This document shows, piece by piece, positions 33,342-41,714 of a stretch of DNA of 42,916 nucleotides (the first letter of the stretch is position 1; every line of letters starts with the position of its first letter). The notes beneath the pieces are model-generated. The model worked only from the letters and a program-made list of their open reading frames with translations. It was not told where the DNA came from and searched no databases. The position numbers were made by a program, and so were the translations under genes. This DNA is from MED-G16 sp964467915. GTDB taxonomy: Bacteria; Bacteroidota; Bacteroidia; Cytophagales; MED-G16. The stretch covers positions 1 to 42,916 of the forward strand of contig CAYXSW010000015.1 of assembly GCA_964467915.1 (NCBI GenBank), in the 5' to 3' direction.

Positions 33342-35627
33342 TTATAATACGTTGATTTCTTTAAATAAACTAGATATTGATAATTTGAACTTACCAGGTT
33401 CTACTACAAAGTCATTATCTGCATTTGCAAATGCTAATTCAGTTACTGGTAAATAAAAATCAACTAAAGCTGATTCTCCTGCTTTAATGTTAATTTTACT
33501 AAATTCTCTTAATCGTTTAATATCAGGTGTTATTGATGCAAATAAATCTGATGAATATAACTGTACGGTTTCAATACCATCAACATTACTAATATTTGTT
33601 ATAGATACAGAAACTTTAATGGTGTCATCTATATTATATGTGTCCTTATCCAACTTTAAATCCTTATATGTAAATTCAGAATAACTTAAACCATGTCCGA
33701 AATTATAGAGGTTATTTACTTCACCAACGTAATTATAAGCTCCTTGAGCATTATTTTGTACTTCTGAGGGCTTATAATAATAAGGAAGTAGTGAATTTGT
33801 ATATAAAGGATAAGTATATGGAAGTTTTCCTGAAGGATTTACTTTACCTGATAAAATATCAGCCAGAGCATCTCCACCAAAATTTCCAGGTAAATAAATA
33901 TTAACAACTGAGGTCATAAGTGGCTCAATATCAGTGATTAATCTTGGTCTACCTAAATTTAAAATTAATATAACTGGCTTTCCAGATTGAGCTATTTTCT
34001 TAGCTAACTTTAATTGAAGCTTATGCAAATTTAGATCATTTAAATCACCTGGTTTCTCAGTATAAGTACTTTCTCCTAAGCATAATATAATATAATCTGA
34101 TTTTTTAGCCTCTTTTAAAGCTAGATCAATATTATCTTCTACCATCTCATAGTAAGCTCCATTTTCTTTGTAAGATACTCCAGAAACGTATTTCACATTA
34201 GTTTTACCATATGCATTGCTAATAGCCTCATAGATTGTGTTAAATTCACCAGCAAAGCTATCAGTTAAATCACCTTGCCAAGAATATGACCAAGCACCAT
34301 TTAAGGTCCTCATATTATTACCATTTGGGCCAACAACCAAAATTTTGGGTTTTCCTGTGATTGGTAATATTTTATCATCATTTTTTAAAAGAGTTATTGA
34401 CTCAGAAGCAGCTTTATAAGCTAATTGATGATGTTTTTTTGATCCAAAATCATCATAATCTTTATAATTTGTAACTGGATTTTCAAATAATCCTAATTCT
34501 AACTTTAATTTCAAAATTCTTAAAACAGCATCGTCAATCCTTGACTCACTGACCTCCCCTTCTTTTACTAGAGCTAACAAATCATTAACAAACTGCTCAT
34601 ATTCATATGGTACCATTGACATATCAATACCCGCATTTATTGCCATCTTTACAGCTTCTTTTTGACTTTTAGCTACTTTATCTCTATCATGTAACTTTCT
34701 TATATCTTCCCAATCTGTTAAAATTACCCCTTCAAAACCTAAATCATTCCTCAAGGTATTAATCATTAGTTCATAACTAGCATGTGCAGGGACACCATTT
34801 ATTAGTCCAGAATTGATCATAACAGTTTTAGCTCCAGCTTCTATTGCTTTTTTAAATGGTTCAATATGAAATTCTTTCAAAACATTATCAGGTATATAAG
34901 CAGGAGTTCTATCTTTTCCTGATATTGTTGCATGATAACCTACAAAGTGTTTCATACATGCTGCTACGTTATATTTATTAGAGATATCATTTTTTAAACC
35001 TTGGTATCCTTTTATCATTTCGACACCAAATCTTTCAACTATTAATGGGTCTTCTCCAAAAGACTCAAATTGTCTAGAAAATCTTGGATCAATACCTAAA
35101 TCTAGTACGGGAGAAAAATTCCATGGAATACCAGAAGCTCTTGTTTCGTAAGCACATACTAAGGCCATGTTATAAGCATTTTCTGGATTCCAGCTTGCGG
35201 CTGTAGTTATTTGCTGGGGAAACATTGTAGCACCATCAGTGTAGGTAGTTCCATGAATAGCATCAATACCATATATTACAGGAATTTTAGATTCAGTATC
35301 ATTCATAGCAATATCTTGGATATCACTTATTGTATTAAACCAGGTCTCTGGCTTTTGAGCAGTATTATTTATTGTATTAAGAATTGACCCTACTTTAAAG
35401 TCTACTAAAGCCTTTTTAGCTTTATTATTATCAATTTCCATGGGGAATGAAGAAGACCATTTATTTGGGCCTTTAGCAATCACTGTCAAATTAATTTGAG
35501 TCATTTGTCCAATTTTATCCTCTAATGATAATGATGATAAAATTTGATTAGCTTTTGCGTCAATCTCTGACAAATTGTCTTTTACATTACATGACACAAT
35601 AAAAAGAATTAGATAAAGAAATCTCAT
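33342..35627 (-). CDS. bglX: GH3-family beta-glucosidase lipoprotein
   Basis: A periplasmic or surface glycosidase that removes glucose or a related sugar from the ends of beta-linked oligosaccharides. The 761 residues begin with a lipoprotein signal (MRFLYLILFIVSC, lipidated C13). The GH3 N-terminal barrel contains KIGQMTQINL, IPVIYGIDAIHGTTY, FSPVLDLGIDPRFSRQFESFGED and CMKHFVGYHA. The nucleophile aspartate is in GVILTDWED near residue 304. The second GH3 domain includes ILNLGRPRLITDIEPLM and LPGNFGGDALADILSGKVNPSGKLPYTYP. A fibronectin III-like domain ends the protein. Laminarin-derived or other beta-glucans are plausible marine substrates. No SusC/SusD pair or other glycosidase is adjacent, so it is not part of a classical polysaccharide-utilisation locus within this window. 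Confidence 0.94.
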   Translation of the reverse strand: MRFLYLILFIVSCNVKDNLSEIDAKANQILSSLSLEDKIGQMTQINLTVIAKGPNKWSSSFPMEIDNNKAKKALVDFKVGSILNTINNTAQKPETWFNTISDIQDIAMNDTESKIPVIYGIDAIHGTTYTDGATMFPQQITTAASWNPENAYNMALVCAYETRASGIPWNFSPVLDLGIDPRFSRQFESFGEDPLIVERFGVEMIKGYQGLKNDISNKYNVAACMKHFVGYHATISGKDRTPAYIPDNVLKEFHIEPFKKAIEAGAKTVMINSGLINGVPAHASYELMINTLRNDLGFEGVILTDWEDIRKLHDRDKVAKSQKEAVKMAINAGIDMSMVPYEYEQFVNDLLALVKEGEVSESRIDDAVLRILKLKLELGLFENPVTNYKDYDDFGSKKHHQLAYKAASESITLLKNDDKILPITGKPKILVVGPNGNNMRTLNGAWSYSWQGDLTDSFAGEFNTIYEAISNAYGKTNVKYVSGVSYKENGAYYEMVEDNIDLALKEAKKSDYIILCLGESTYTEKPGDLNDLNLHKLQLKLAKKIAQSGKPVILILNLGRPRLITDIEPLMTSVVNIYLPGNFGGDALADILSGKVNPSGKLPYTYPLYTNSLLPYYYKPSEVQNNAQGAYNYVGEVNNLYNFGHGLSYSEFTYKDLKLDKDTYNIDDTIKVSVSITNISNVDGIETVQLYSSDLFASITPDIKRLREFSKINIKAGESALVDFYLPVTELAFANADNDFVVEPGKFKLSISSLFKEINVL

Positions 35628-35663
35628 TAAATTTAAATTTTAGTATTGAATTTTTCTGGCAAT

Positions 35664-36752
35664 TTAGTCAGATATTTTCCAAAAAGCTATTCCACCTGCC
35701 TGTTTTCCAACATTTACAGATGAAATTAATTTGAGAGTTTCTAAATTAATAACATCGACAACTCCAGGCTCTCCCCCTACTCCTTCAACTGAAATAAAAG
35801 CATACTTATTATCAGGAGATAAAGCTATTCCATGAGATACATTTGTTGAATTTTTCAATTTCGAGACCATTTTCTTATTTGATAAATCAAAAATTGATGT
35901 GCTCCCTTCACCTTTTATAGTTACCACTAGGTATTTGCCATTAGGAGTTATTTCAACATTATAAGGACCCTTTCCTGTTTTAAATCTATTAGTTACTGAC
36001 CACTTATCAAGATCAACCTCAATTATCTCATTTGAACCATTTCCAGCTACATAGACGGTCTTTAATGTTGGATGAGGAATAACCCAAGTAGGTTTAACCT
36101 TAGAGTGTTTCATGGAACTCATCATATTATGTGATGAATGATCCATTGATGAGTGATCCATTTTTTTATCTAGATCTAATTTTCTTGTAACCTCAAGAGA
36201 CATGCCATCAATTTCAAACAATTCACCAGACATCATTGCCACGGAGTATTGGAATAAACCATCAGGAGATAATCTAGAGCCATGTGGCATTGAGCCTGTT
36301 GTAATTTGTTTTATTTCAATCATAAGCTCAGGATCAACAACTGAGACACTGCTAGGTTTCATATCCCCATGTAAATTAAAATTTACACAGTATAATAAAC
36401 CTGTAGATGGTGAAACCTGCATAGATGCAGGAAAAAGACCTAAATTAGTTTTTGATAAAGGCTTGTTTGTCTCTGTAGAATATTTAACTAGACTTCCAAA
36501 AGGACTTCCGTGTGCTAAAGATAAATACCAAAAATCCCCACTAGGATCAACTGTGATTCCATGTGGTCCCTCAATTTCAGTAGGCATTATTCCAACCTCA
36601 ATTCTTTCAATTTCTTTAATTTCTATACCATCAAACTTAAGTAAAGAGACAACATCATCAGACTCAGAAGCCACATACAAATAATAGTTCTCTGTAGATG
36701 AAAATAAATAATTTGATGTTATAAGAAATATTAAAATGAAATTTCTAATCAT
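35664..36752 (-). CDS. Secreted YVTN-type beta-propeller with Met/His-rich insert
   Basis: A 362-residue protein with a signal peptide (MIRNFILIFLITSNYLFSST). The mature part has about seven beta-propeller blades with YVTN-like motifs, such as NYYLYVASESDDVVSLLKF, GPHGITVDPSGDFWYLSL, GPYNVEITPNGKYLVVTI and VSHGIALSPDNKYAFISV. Between two blades, about residues 198-217, lies an insert beginning MDHSSMDHSSHNMM and ending MKHS, rich in methionine and histidine and reminiscent of copper-binding segments of CopA/PcoA-type proteins. Two of its units come from a 15-base tandem duplication. It sits three bases downstream of the LVIVD propeller gene. Related propellers occur with nitrite reductase and surface proteins, but no such enzyme is present here. 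Function unknown; copper binding is inference. Confidence 0.85.
   Translation of the reverse strand: MIRNFILIFLITSNYLFSSTENYYLYVASESDDVVSLLKFDGIEIKEIERIEVGIMPTEIEGPHGITVDPSGDFWYLSLAHGSPFGSLVKYSTETNKPLSKTNLGLFPASMQVSPSTGLLYCVNFNLHGDMKPSSVSVVDPELMIEIKQITTGSMPHGSRLSPDGLFQYSVAMMSGELFEIDGMSLEVTRKLDLDKKMDHSSMDHSSHNMMSSMKHSKVKPTWVIPHPTLKTVYVAGNGSNEIIEVDLDKWSVTNRFKTGKGPYNVEITPNGKYLVVTIKGEGSTSIFDLSNKKMVSKLKNSTNVSHGIALSPDNKYAFISVEGVGGEPGVVDVINLETLKLISSVNVGKQAGGIAFWKISD
36132..36161. repeat. 15-base tandem duplication in the propeller gene
   Basis: Positions 36132-36146 and 36147-36161 are adjacent 15-base units differing at one base (position 7: A versus G). On the minus strand they encode two copies of MDHSS in the Met/His-rich insert. 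The near identity suggests recent slippage expansion in frame. Confidence 0.85.
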
Positions 36753-36755
36753 GAT

Positions 36756-38747
36756 CTAATTTAAATATTGATTCACTTTTGAATTATCTGGTTTTATAGG
36801 CATAACCTTTGCTGATCCTAGGCCACTGTTCCAGTCAGAGTAGAAAACATATCCCTTGTACAATTGTGCACCCCATGCCATAGTTGCAAAGGGTATATAA
36901 CCATCTTTATTACCTGGTAATATATAACCTATTTCTCTACCCTGTTTAAAAAGATCTCCCATCAAGTCTCCACTTATATCTACTATCCTTACTCCTCCTG
37001 AATACATTGCCACGTACAACACATCATCCTCTATCCAGTAGTTATGAGAACCATGACCAGGAAGCTCATATCTTGCAACCTCATGAGGATTATCTACATC
37101 TGAGAAATCAACAAAATGTAGAAAACCAGCAGTTTCGTTTGGAGAATTCACATCAATTCCTTTAGGAAAAATTTCATCACCTAAAACAGTATAAAATTTA
37201 CCTGTTGATTTGCTCTTAAATGGAAAAGTCGCATGATGAGCTCCGCTTGCATAATTATAATTACCAAATGCTACTGGATTTGATGGAGAACCACCTGCTA
37301 TACCATTTCCAACATCAACAAGATACACACCATCTCTCCAGTTTGATGAGTACGCAATACCGTCTTCAATCCAAACATCATGGATAGCTTGACCACCTTT
37401 TCCTAATTCAAACATACCAACTTCTTTCGGATTTTTTGGATCTTCGATATTTAGTATATAATATTTTTGACCTCCACTCAATGCGTATACATGATCTTGA
37501 TATATAAATAAATTATGTACACCTCCAGTAAGGTTAGTTGTATATTCAGAAATAATTTTGACGTCATATGGATTTGAGACATCTATGATAATGATTCCAT
37601 TTTTTCTATTTGAAGCACCTTCCCTACCAATAATACAGATGCTGCCATCTTCAGAAACCTTAACATCATTTACTGTCCTAGCATCAACTTGTAAACTATC
37701 AATCTTTAAAATGTTTGAAGGATCTGTCACATCCCAGAAGTAAGAAGTGCCATCAGCTCCCCATGTTCCTGTGACTGCATAATCTCTACCGTCTACACCT
37801 TCAAATACCCAAAAATCTGACGTGTGCTTATCATTTACAAGTCCAGTACCCACCTTAACAACATCTCTTTTTACATTTCTATCAAATACTTTAAATGCTT
37901 GACTATTTGTTATATTACCAACTGAAGCAGTAACTAAATATTCCCCAGCAACATCAGCAACAAACTTACCGTCATTATTAATTAGACCAGATGCAGTGTT
38001 ACTTTTATCATAGGACTTACCTTTAAAAGTATACTCAAAAGGAATGCTATTAATCTCATTGCCCTTTTTGTCAAGAGCAATAGCACTTAACTGCGCTACA
38101 TCCCCAGTTCTTAATTGGTTAATATTTGATGTTAATTTAATACTTGATACTGGATTTTTTAGAACTTCTATATTCATCCTTCCAGTTATACCCTCAAATG
38201 TAGCTTCAAGAGTAGTATTACCTGATTTGATAGCTTTAATATTATTAATTGGGTCAATCTCTAGAATATCACCAGAAGAGTTCAACTCGAAGTTAACATC
38301 ATTTCTAATAAAACCCATCTCGTCAATTACTTCATAAGAGATTGGTAAATAAGTTCCTGTATAAACCTTATCAACATTAAGTGATATTTTAATTTCTTTT
38401 ACTTTTGGGTACTCCACACTAACCTGAAATGTTCTACTAATTCTTTTCTTATCTCGACCGAAACAGATTGCAACAACCTCATGAACGCCAGGTTTATTAG
38501 CAGTTATTTTTCCGGAATTATTATCTACAGTAATAGACTGGGCTGTACTAAACACTCCCCTCTTGTTATAATAAATCATTCTATCACAATCTGATCTATT
38601 ACTTTTTGAGTCAACAACAAATGTTGATGGTGTAAAACTTTCACCAATTTTCAAGTTTAAGTTATCTAAATCTGAAACTATAGACTTTTCTTGAGCTTGA
38701 GTTAATAGTGTTGCAAATAGCAACATAAATGTTAATAATACTTTCAT
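36756..38747 (-). CDS. Secreted LVIVD-repeat propeller with Ig-like domains
   Basis: A 663-residue protein with a signal peptide (MKVLLTFMLLFATLLTQAQ). Residues about 25-290 look like three Ig-like (BIG2-type) domains, with sequences such as ITANKPGVHEVVAICFG, IKAIKSGNTTLEATFEGITG and GKFVADVAGEYLVTASVG. The C-terminal half is a propeller of LVIVD-type repeats: IIIIDVSNPYDVKIISEY, YYILNIEDPKNPKEVGMFELG, GVYLVDVGNG and LHFVDFSDVDNPHEVARYEL, with histidines in GGVHNLFI, AIHDVWIED, GAHHATFPF and GHGSHNYWIED. LVIVD proteins are cell-surface proteins of bacteria and archaea without a known activity. It lies between the M1 peptidase and the YVTN propeller with gaps of six and three bases, so these three form an operon. 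Confidence 0.88.
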   Translation of the reverse strand: MKVLLTFMLLFATLLTQAQEKSIVSDLDNLNLKIGESFTPSTFVVDSKSNRSDCDRMIYYNKRGVFSTAQSITVDNNSGKITANKPGVHEVVAICFGRDKKRISRTFQVSVEYPKVKEIKISLNVDKVYTGTYLPISYEVIDEMGFIRNDVNFELNSSGDILEIDPINNIKAIKSGNTTLEATFEGITGRMNIEVLKNPVSSIKLTSNINQLRTGDVAQLSAIALDKKGNEINSIPFEYTFKGKSYDKSNTASGLINNDGKFVADVAGEYLVTASVGNITNSQAFKVFDRNVKRDVVKVGTGLVNDKHTSDFWVFEGVDGRDYAVTGTWGADGTSYFWDVTDPSNILKIDSLQVDARTVNDVKVSEDGSICIIGREGASNRKNGIIIIDVSNPYDVKIISEYTTNLTGGVHNLFIYQDHVYALSGGQKYYILNIEDPKNPKEVGMFELGKGGQAIHDVWIEDGIAYSSNWRDGVYLVDVGNGIAGGSPSNPVAFGNYNYASGAHHATFPFKSKSTGKFYTVLGDEIFPKGIDVNSPNETAGFLHFVDFSDVDNPHEVARYELPGHGSHNYWIEDDVLYVAMYSGGVRIVDISGDLMGDLFKQGREIGYILPGNKDGYIPFATMAWGAQLYKGYVFYSDWNSGLGSAKVMPIKPDNSKVNQYLN

Positions 38748-38753
38748 AACTAA

Positions 38754-40391
38754 TTAATTTAATTCATTAAGAGACCATCTAGCTAACAACTTAACAGATG
38801 GATCTATTGCAATTTCTTTTGGTTTATTTTTTGAAGATATAATAAATTTTTTTGATTTCTTATCTAAATGTATTGATTCTATATGTGAAGATTTATTTTC
38901 GTAGGATAACTTAATTTCAATTGGCATATCAAAGAGGTAACCGTCATCCTGAACCTGATCCAAAGAAATTTCTATTTCTTTCTTCTTCTGGTTGTATTTC
39001 CAGTCTCCATCAATAATTAACATTCCTCCTTTATAGAGCCACTGATCAAAAAATTTATCTAAATCAATATTAGAAACTTTTTCCATCTCATATTTAAATT
39101 GATCCGTGGTAGTATTTAAATTGAAATATTTCTTGTAGTAATTTCTAATTCCTTGTCTAAATGCATCTTCACCAATAAAATTTCTTAACATGTGAAGTAC
39201 CCAGGCCCCTTTCTGATATTGTATATTATATGTAAGAACATCTTTCATATCTTTAAGATTATCATGAATTATTGAGGCATCTTTATTGTCTTTATAAAAA
39301 TTATAAACACTTTCTCTAGCGTTATTTAAACCCATGACAAAGTCATCTCTTCCGTAAGCATGTTCTCTAAACATTAAAGTAAAATATGTTGCAAAACCTT
39401 CACTCAGCCAGACATCATCCCAGTCATATTCTGTAACACAATTTCCAAACCACTGGTGAGCAACTTCGTGAATCACAACATTTCTCCATCTTACACTTCT
39501 ATCTCCAGTCACTGAGACGTCACTGTAAAAAATAGCAGTTGCGGACTCCATACCTCCTTTTACACTATTGGACTGTACGTTAGCTAACTTTTCATAAGCA
39601 AATGGTCCAACATAATCAGAGAAGAACTCTAATGTGTGTTTTGTTGGGACCTTAAAGTCATAAAAACCATTATCTCTATCCTGTTTGTAGACCCAGGTTT
39701 GAATTGACTTTCCATCAAAATAGTCTACATAGTCAACAGCAAACTCAGCTACACCAATTGCATATAACCAGCAAGATATTGGGACAGATTGTCTCCAATG
39801 AGTTTTCTTAAGGTCTTTATTAATATTTGTCTCTTCTACTAATAAACCATTTGATATAACTTGGTAATGGTTTGGCGCAATTACAATAAAATCAGATGTT
39901 GATTTATCGTATGGATGATCTACTAAAGGAAGCCAATTTCTAGCTTTATTTGGCCAATTATCACTAAAAAACGTTCTGTCTCCATGCATATTAGGGCCTA
40001 TAATTAAACCAGTAATAGGTATCCCTTTATATTCGACGGTTATTAAATCTGAAATGGTATATGCTATACCTCTTGTGTCAATATTTATTACATTATCAAC
40101 GTGAGTATATGGAACTTCTTTCCCGTTAAATAATATACTTTCTATGCTCATACCCTTTCCCTCATTGTTTTTTGATATCAAATCAAGTCTAACTCTTTCC
40201 TCATTTGGTTTAATATTAAGGTTAATATTTGCTGTGCCATATATAACATCAGTAGAATCATTCAGATGAAGCTCAAAAGAATAATTCAATATATCAATAT
40301 TAGGGTTCTTTGGGTAAGGGTCTTTTGAAAATAAGTTTCCACAAATAAAAAAGAATAATATTTGTAGAAGTGGTTTTTTATAAAAATACAT
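38754..40391 (-). CDS. Secreted M1-family metallo-aminopeptidase
   Basis: A 545-residue zinc aminopeptidase with a signal peptide (MYFYKKPLLQILFFFICGNLFS). The N-terminal beta-sandwich includes SFELHLNDSTDVIYGTANINLNI and IVIAPNHYQVISNGLL. The catalytic part has the substrate-binding GxMEN equivalent as GGMES near 279-283, the zinc motif HEVAHQWFGN near 308-317 and the third ligand in WLSEGFATYF near 326-335. A helical segment and a short C-terminal beta domain (KYNQKKKEIEISLDQVQDDG) complete it. It lacks the long C-terminal domain of aminopeptidase N and is closer in layout to the leukotriene-A4-hydrolase type. The asparagine of GAMEN is serine here. A near-consensus -7 box lies 19 bases upstream. 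It leads an operon of secreted proteins. Confidence 0.94.
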   Translation of the reverse strand: MYFYKKPLLQILFFFICGNLFSKDPYPKNPNIDILNYSFELHLNDSTDVIYGTANINLNIKPNEERVRLDLISKNNEGKGMSIESILFNGKEVPYTHVDNVINIDTRGIAYTISDLITVEYKGIPITGLIIGPNMHGDRTFFSDNWPNKARNWLPLVDHPYDKSTSDFIVIAPNHYQVISNGLLVEETNINKDLKKTHWRQSVPISCWLYAIGVAEFAVDYVDYFDGKSIQTWVYKQDRDNGFYDFKVPTKHTLEFFSDYVGPFAYEKLANVQSNSVKGGMESATAIFYSDVSVTGDRSVRWRNVVIHEVAHQWFGNCVTEYDWDDVWLSEGFATYFTLMFREHAYGRDDFVMGLNNARESVYNFYKDNKDASIIHDNLKDMKDVLTYNIQYQKGAWVLHMLRNFIGEDAFRQGIRNYYKKYFNLNTTTDQFKYEMEKVSNIDLDKFFDQWLYKGGMLIIDGDWKYNQKKKEIEISLDQVQDDGYLFDMPIEIKLSYENKSSHIESIHLDKKSKKFIISSKNKPKEIAIDPSVKLLARWSLNELN

Positions 40392-40410
40392 TTGTATAGG
40401 TTATATTTAT

Positions 40411-40418
40411 TAAAATTA
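40411..40418 (-). promoter_or_regulatory. Probable -7 box for the M1 peptidase operon
   Basis: On the minus strand this reads TAATTTTA, differing from TAnnTTTG only at the last base, and ends 19 bases before the ATG. It is the best candidate promoter for the M1-LVIVD-YVTN unit. Confidence 0.4.
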
Positions 40419-40445
40419 CATTTTTTTAATCATATTTAAATCATA

Positions 40446-40453
40446 TAATTTTG
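40446..40453 (+). promoter_or_regulatory. -7 box deciding the start of the zinc-ribbon gene
   Basis: TAATTTTG is a full TAnnTTTG match and ends 18 bases before the ATG at 40472. It overlaps an in-frame TTG at 40451, so that TTG would lie upstream of the transcript and cannot be the start. A second copy of TAATTTTG at 40462-40469 is too close to the ATG to serve. Confidence 0.55.
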
Positions 40454-40471
40454 TCAATAAATAATTTTGCT

Positions 40472-40663
40472 ATGGAAACTTATAAATGTGAGAAGTGTGG
40501 AATGTCTGTAAATGCTAGTTGCGCTAAGTGTGAAGAACCACTCGTTAATAGTCATATAACAATTGATGACGGTTCTAAAGTTCAAGTGTCTCAGTGTCCT
40601 AAATGTGAAGGCATGATAAAATCACCTCAATGTTGTGGTGCAGACATGTCATGTAACATATAA
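40472..40663 (+). CDS. Small cysteine-rich zinc-ribbon protein
   Basis: A 63-residue protein. Cysteines occur as YKCEKCG, SCAKCEE, SQCPKCEG, QCCGAD and a final SCN: nine to ten in all, arranged as two zinc-ribbon-like knuckles around a small beta segment (SHITIDDGSKVQVS). This suggests one or two bound zinc ions, or possibly an iron-sulfur or redox role. The ATG was chosen because the -7 box covers the alternative TTG. Similar small proteins are found in marine bacteria, as far as I recall, but I know of no assigned function. It stands between the divergent M1 operon and tyrA, each with its own promoter box. Confidence 0.82.
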   Translation: METYKCEKCGMSVNASCAKCEEPLVNSHITIDDGSKVQVSQCPKCEGMIKSPQCCGADMSCNI

Positions 40664-40673
40664 TTTTCTTGAA

Positions 40674-40681
40674 TATATTTG
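40674..40681 (+). promoter_or_regulatory. -7 box for tyrA
   Basis: TATATTTG is a full match to TAnnTTTG, ending 19 bases before the ATG at 40701. It lies in the 37-base gap after the zinc-ribbon gene. Confidence 0.55.
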
Positions 40682-40700
40682 CCACAAATAATAGAGTTTG

Positions 40701-41570
40701 ATGATAAATAAGATTGGAATTATTGGTGGCACAGGAAAAATGGGGACAGCTTTCAAAAATGCCTTTGAGAGTATAGGCTTAAAAGTTTCAGTCTCAGACG
40801 AAAGAAGTCCAGATAAAGAAGACTATATTTTAAACAATTGTGACTGGATAATTTTATCAGTACCTATAGACCAGACAGTATCAGTTTATAATAGAATAAA
40901 AAATAATATTTCTAAAGAACAGATATTTAGTGACTTCACCTCTGTGAAATCAATCTTATCAGATCATATTAAAGACTGTGAATTTGAATTTATTTCTTGC
41001 CACCCTCTATTTGGACCTTTAAATAATTTTAATGGACAAAATATTGTGACAATACCAGTTAATACCTCAAAAAAACACATCTATATTAATAAAATATTTG
41101 AAAATCTTGATCTTAAAATAACAGAGCTTAAAGATTTTAAAGAACATGATAGATATATGAGCCTTATTCAAGGAATGACACATTTCTCTCACGTATGTTT
41201 CACAACTGCAATGAAAAAAATGGACCTAGATCTAGATAAAATTATGGACATCTGTAGCCCTATTTACCAGTCAAATATTTCCTTTTCATCAAGAATTACT
41301 GGTGGTGATGAGAATCTATACACTAATATCATAATGGATAATCCAATAAATAAAGAAGTGATAGATATGTATTTAGATACATCAAAGGAGATATCATCAT
41401 TAGTAGACAATAAAGACTACGAAAGTTTTAAAAAAAATTTCGTAGAGAACAGGAAGTATCTACAAAAACATATGCCAAGTATGATAGATCAGAGTAACTT
41501 CTTAGTAGATAAAATGGCAGAGTTCAAATCCTCGCAAGCACCCAGAAAACGCACAAATAAAAAACCATAA
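40701..41570 (+). CDS. tyrA: Prephenate dehydrogenase
   Basis: Oxidatively decarboxylates prephenate to 4-hydroxyphenylpyruvate in tyrosine synthesis. The 289-residue protein begins MINKIGIIGGTGKMGTAF, the NAD(P)-binding Rossmann motif. DWIILSVPIDQTV and FSDFTSVKS follow, then the substrate region SCHPLFGPLNNFNGQNIV, and QGMTHFSHVCF, which holds the histidine typical of the second domain. No chorismate mutase or ACT domain is fused: the last 40 residues are a charged tail ending RKRTNKKP. The ATG was preferred to a TTG one codon earlier. Other aromatic pathway genes are absent. The assignment is good; NAD versus NADP preference is not decided. Confidence 0.9.
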   Translation: MINKIGIIGGTGKMGTAFKNAFESIGLKVSVSDERSPDKEDYILNNCDWIILSVPIDQTVSVYNRIKNNISKEQIFSDFTSVKSILSDHIKDCEFEFISCHPLFGPLNNFNGQNIVTIPVNTSKKHIYINKIFENLDLKITELKDFKEHDRYMSLIQGMTHFSHVCFTTAMKKMDLDLDKIMDICSPIYQSNISFSSRITGGDENLYTNIIMDNPINKEVIDMYLDTSKEISSLVDNKDYESFKKNFVENRKYLQKHMPSMIDQSNFLVDKMAEFKSSQAPRKRTNKKP

Positions 41571-41581
41571 AACCATTCTAT

Positions 41582-41611
41582 GATAGTCATAGTGATAGTC
41601 AACATGATAGT
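41582..41611. repeat. Three GATAGT copies with 12-base period
   Basis: GATAGT occurs at 41582-41587, 41594-41599 and 41606-41611, exactly 12 bases apart, within the 144-base gap between tyrA and the next lipoprotein gene. The first two copies share GATAGTCA. A direct array of this size could bind a regulator on slightly more than one helical turn spacing, or be a short slippage tract. Further downstream the gap holds a TTTG (41646-41649 region) 19 bases before TAGATTGT, a weak promoter-like pair for the lipoprotein gene. Confidence 0.6.
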
Positions 41612-41714
41612 GTAAAGATATAAAAAATTATACAGCACTCCCCTTTTGAATTTTTCCTGGATATGTTTAGATTGTAATAATTAATGAACCATTATAAATT
41701 TAAAATATACCAAA

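Noticed and set aside
36202..36684. Plus-strand frame of 160 codons opposite the YVTN propeller gene
   Set aside because: It is a long antisense frame inside a strongly supported secreted-protein gene; codon choice and product look artificial (Pro/Ser/Ile-rich).
33342..40391. A polysaccharide-utilisation locus around the GH3 enzyme
   Set aside because: No SusC/SusD pair, sugar sensor or second glycosidase is present. The neighbours are a peptidase and propeller proteins.
40451..40471. TTG at 40451 as start of the zinc-ribbon protein
   Set aside because: The TTG is part of a consensus -7 box, so it would precede the transcript start. The ATG at 40472 also starts directly before the conserved cysteine motif.
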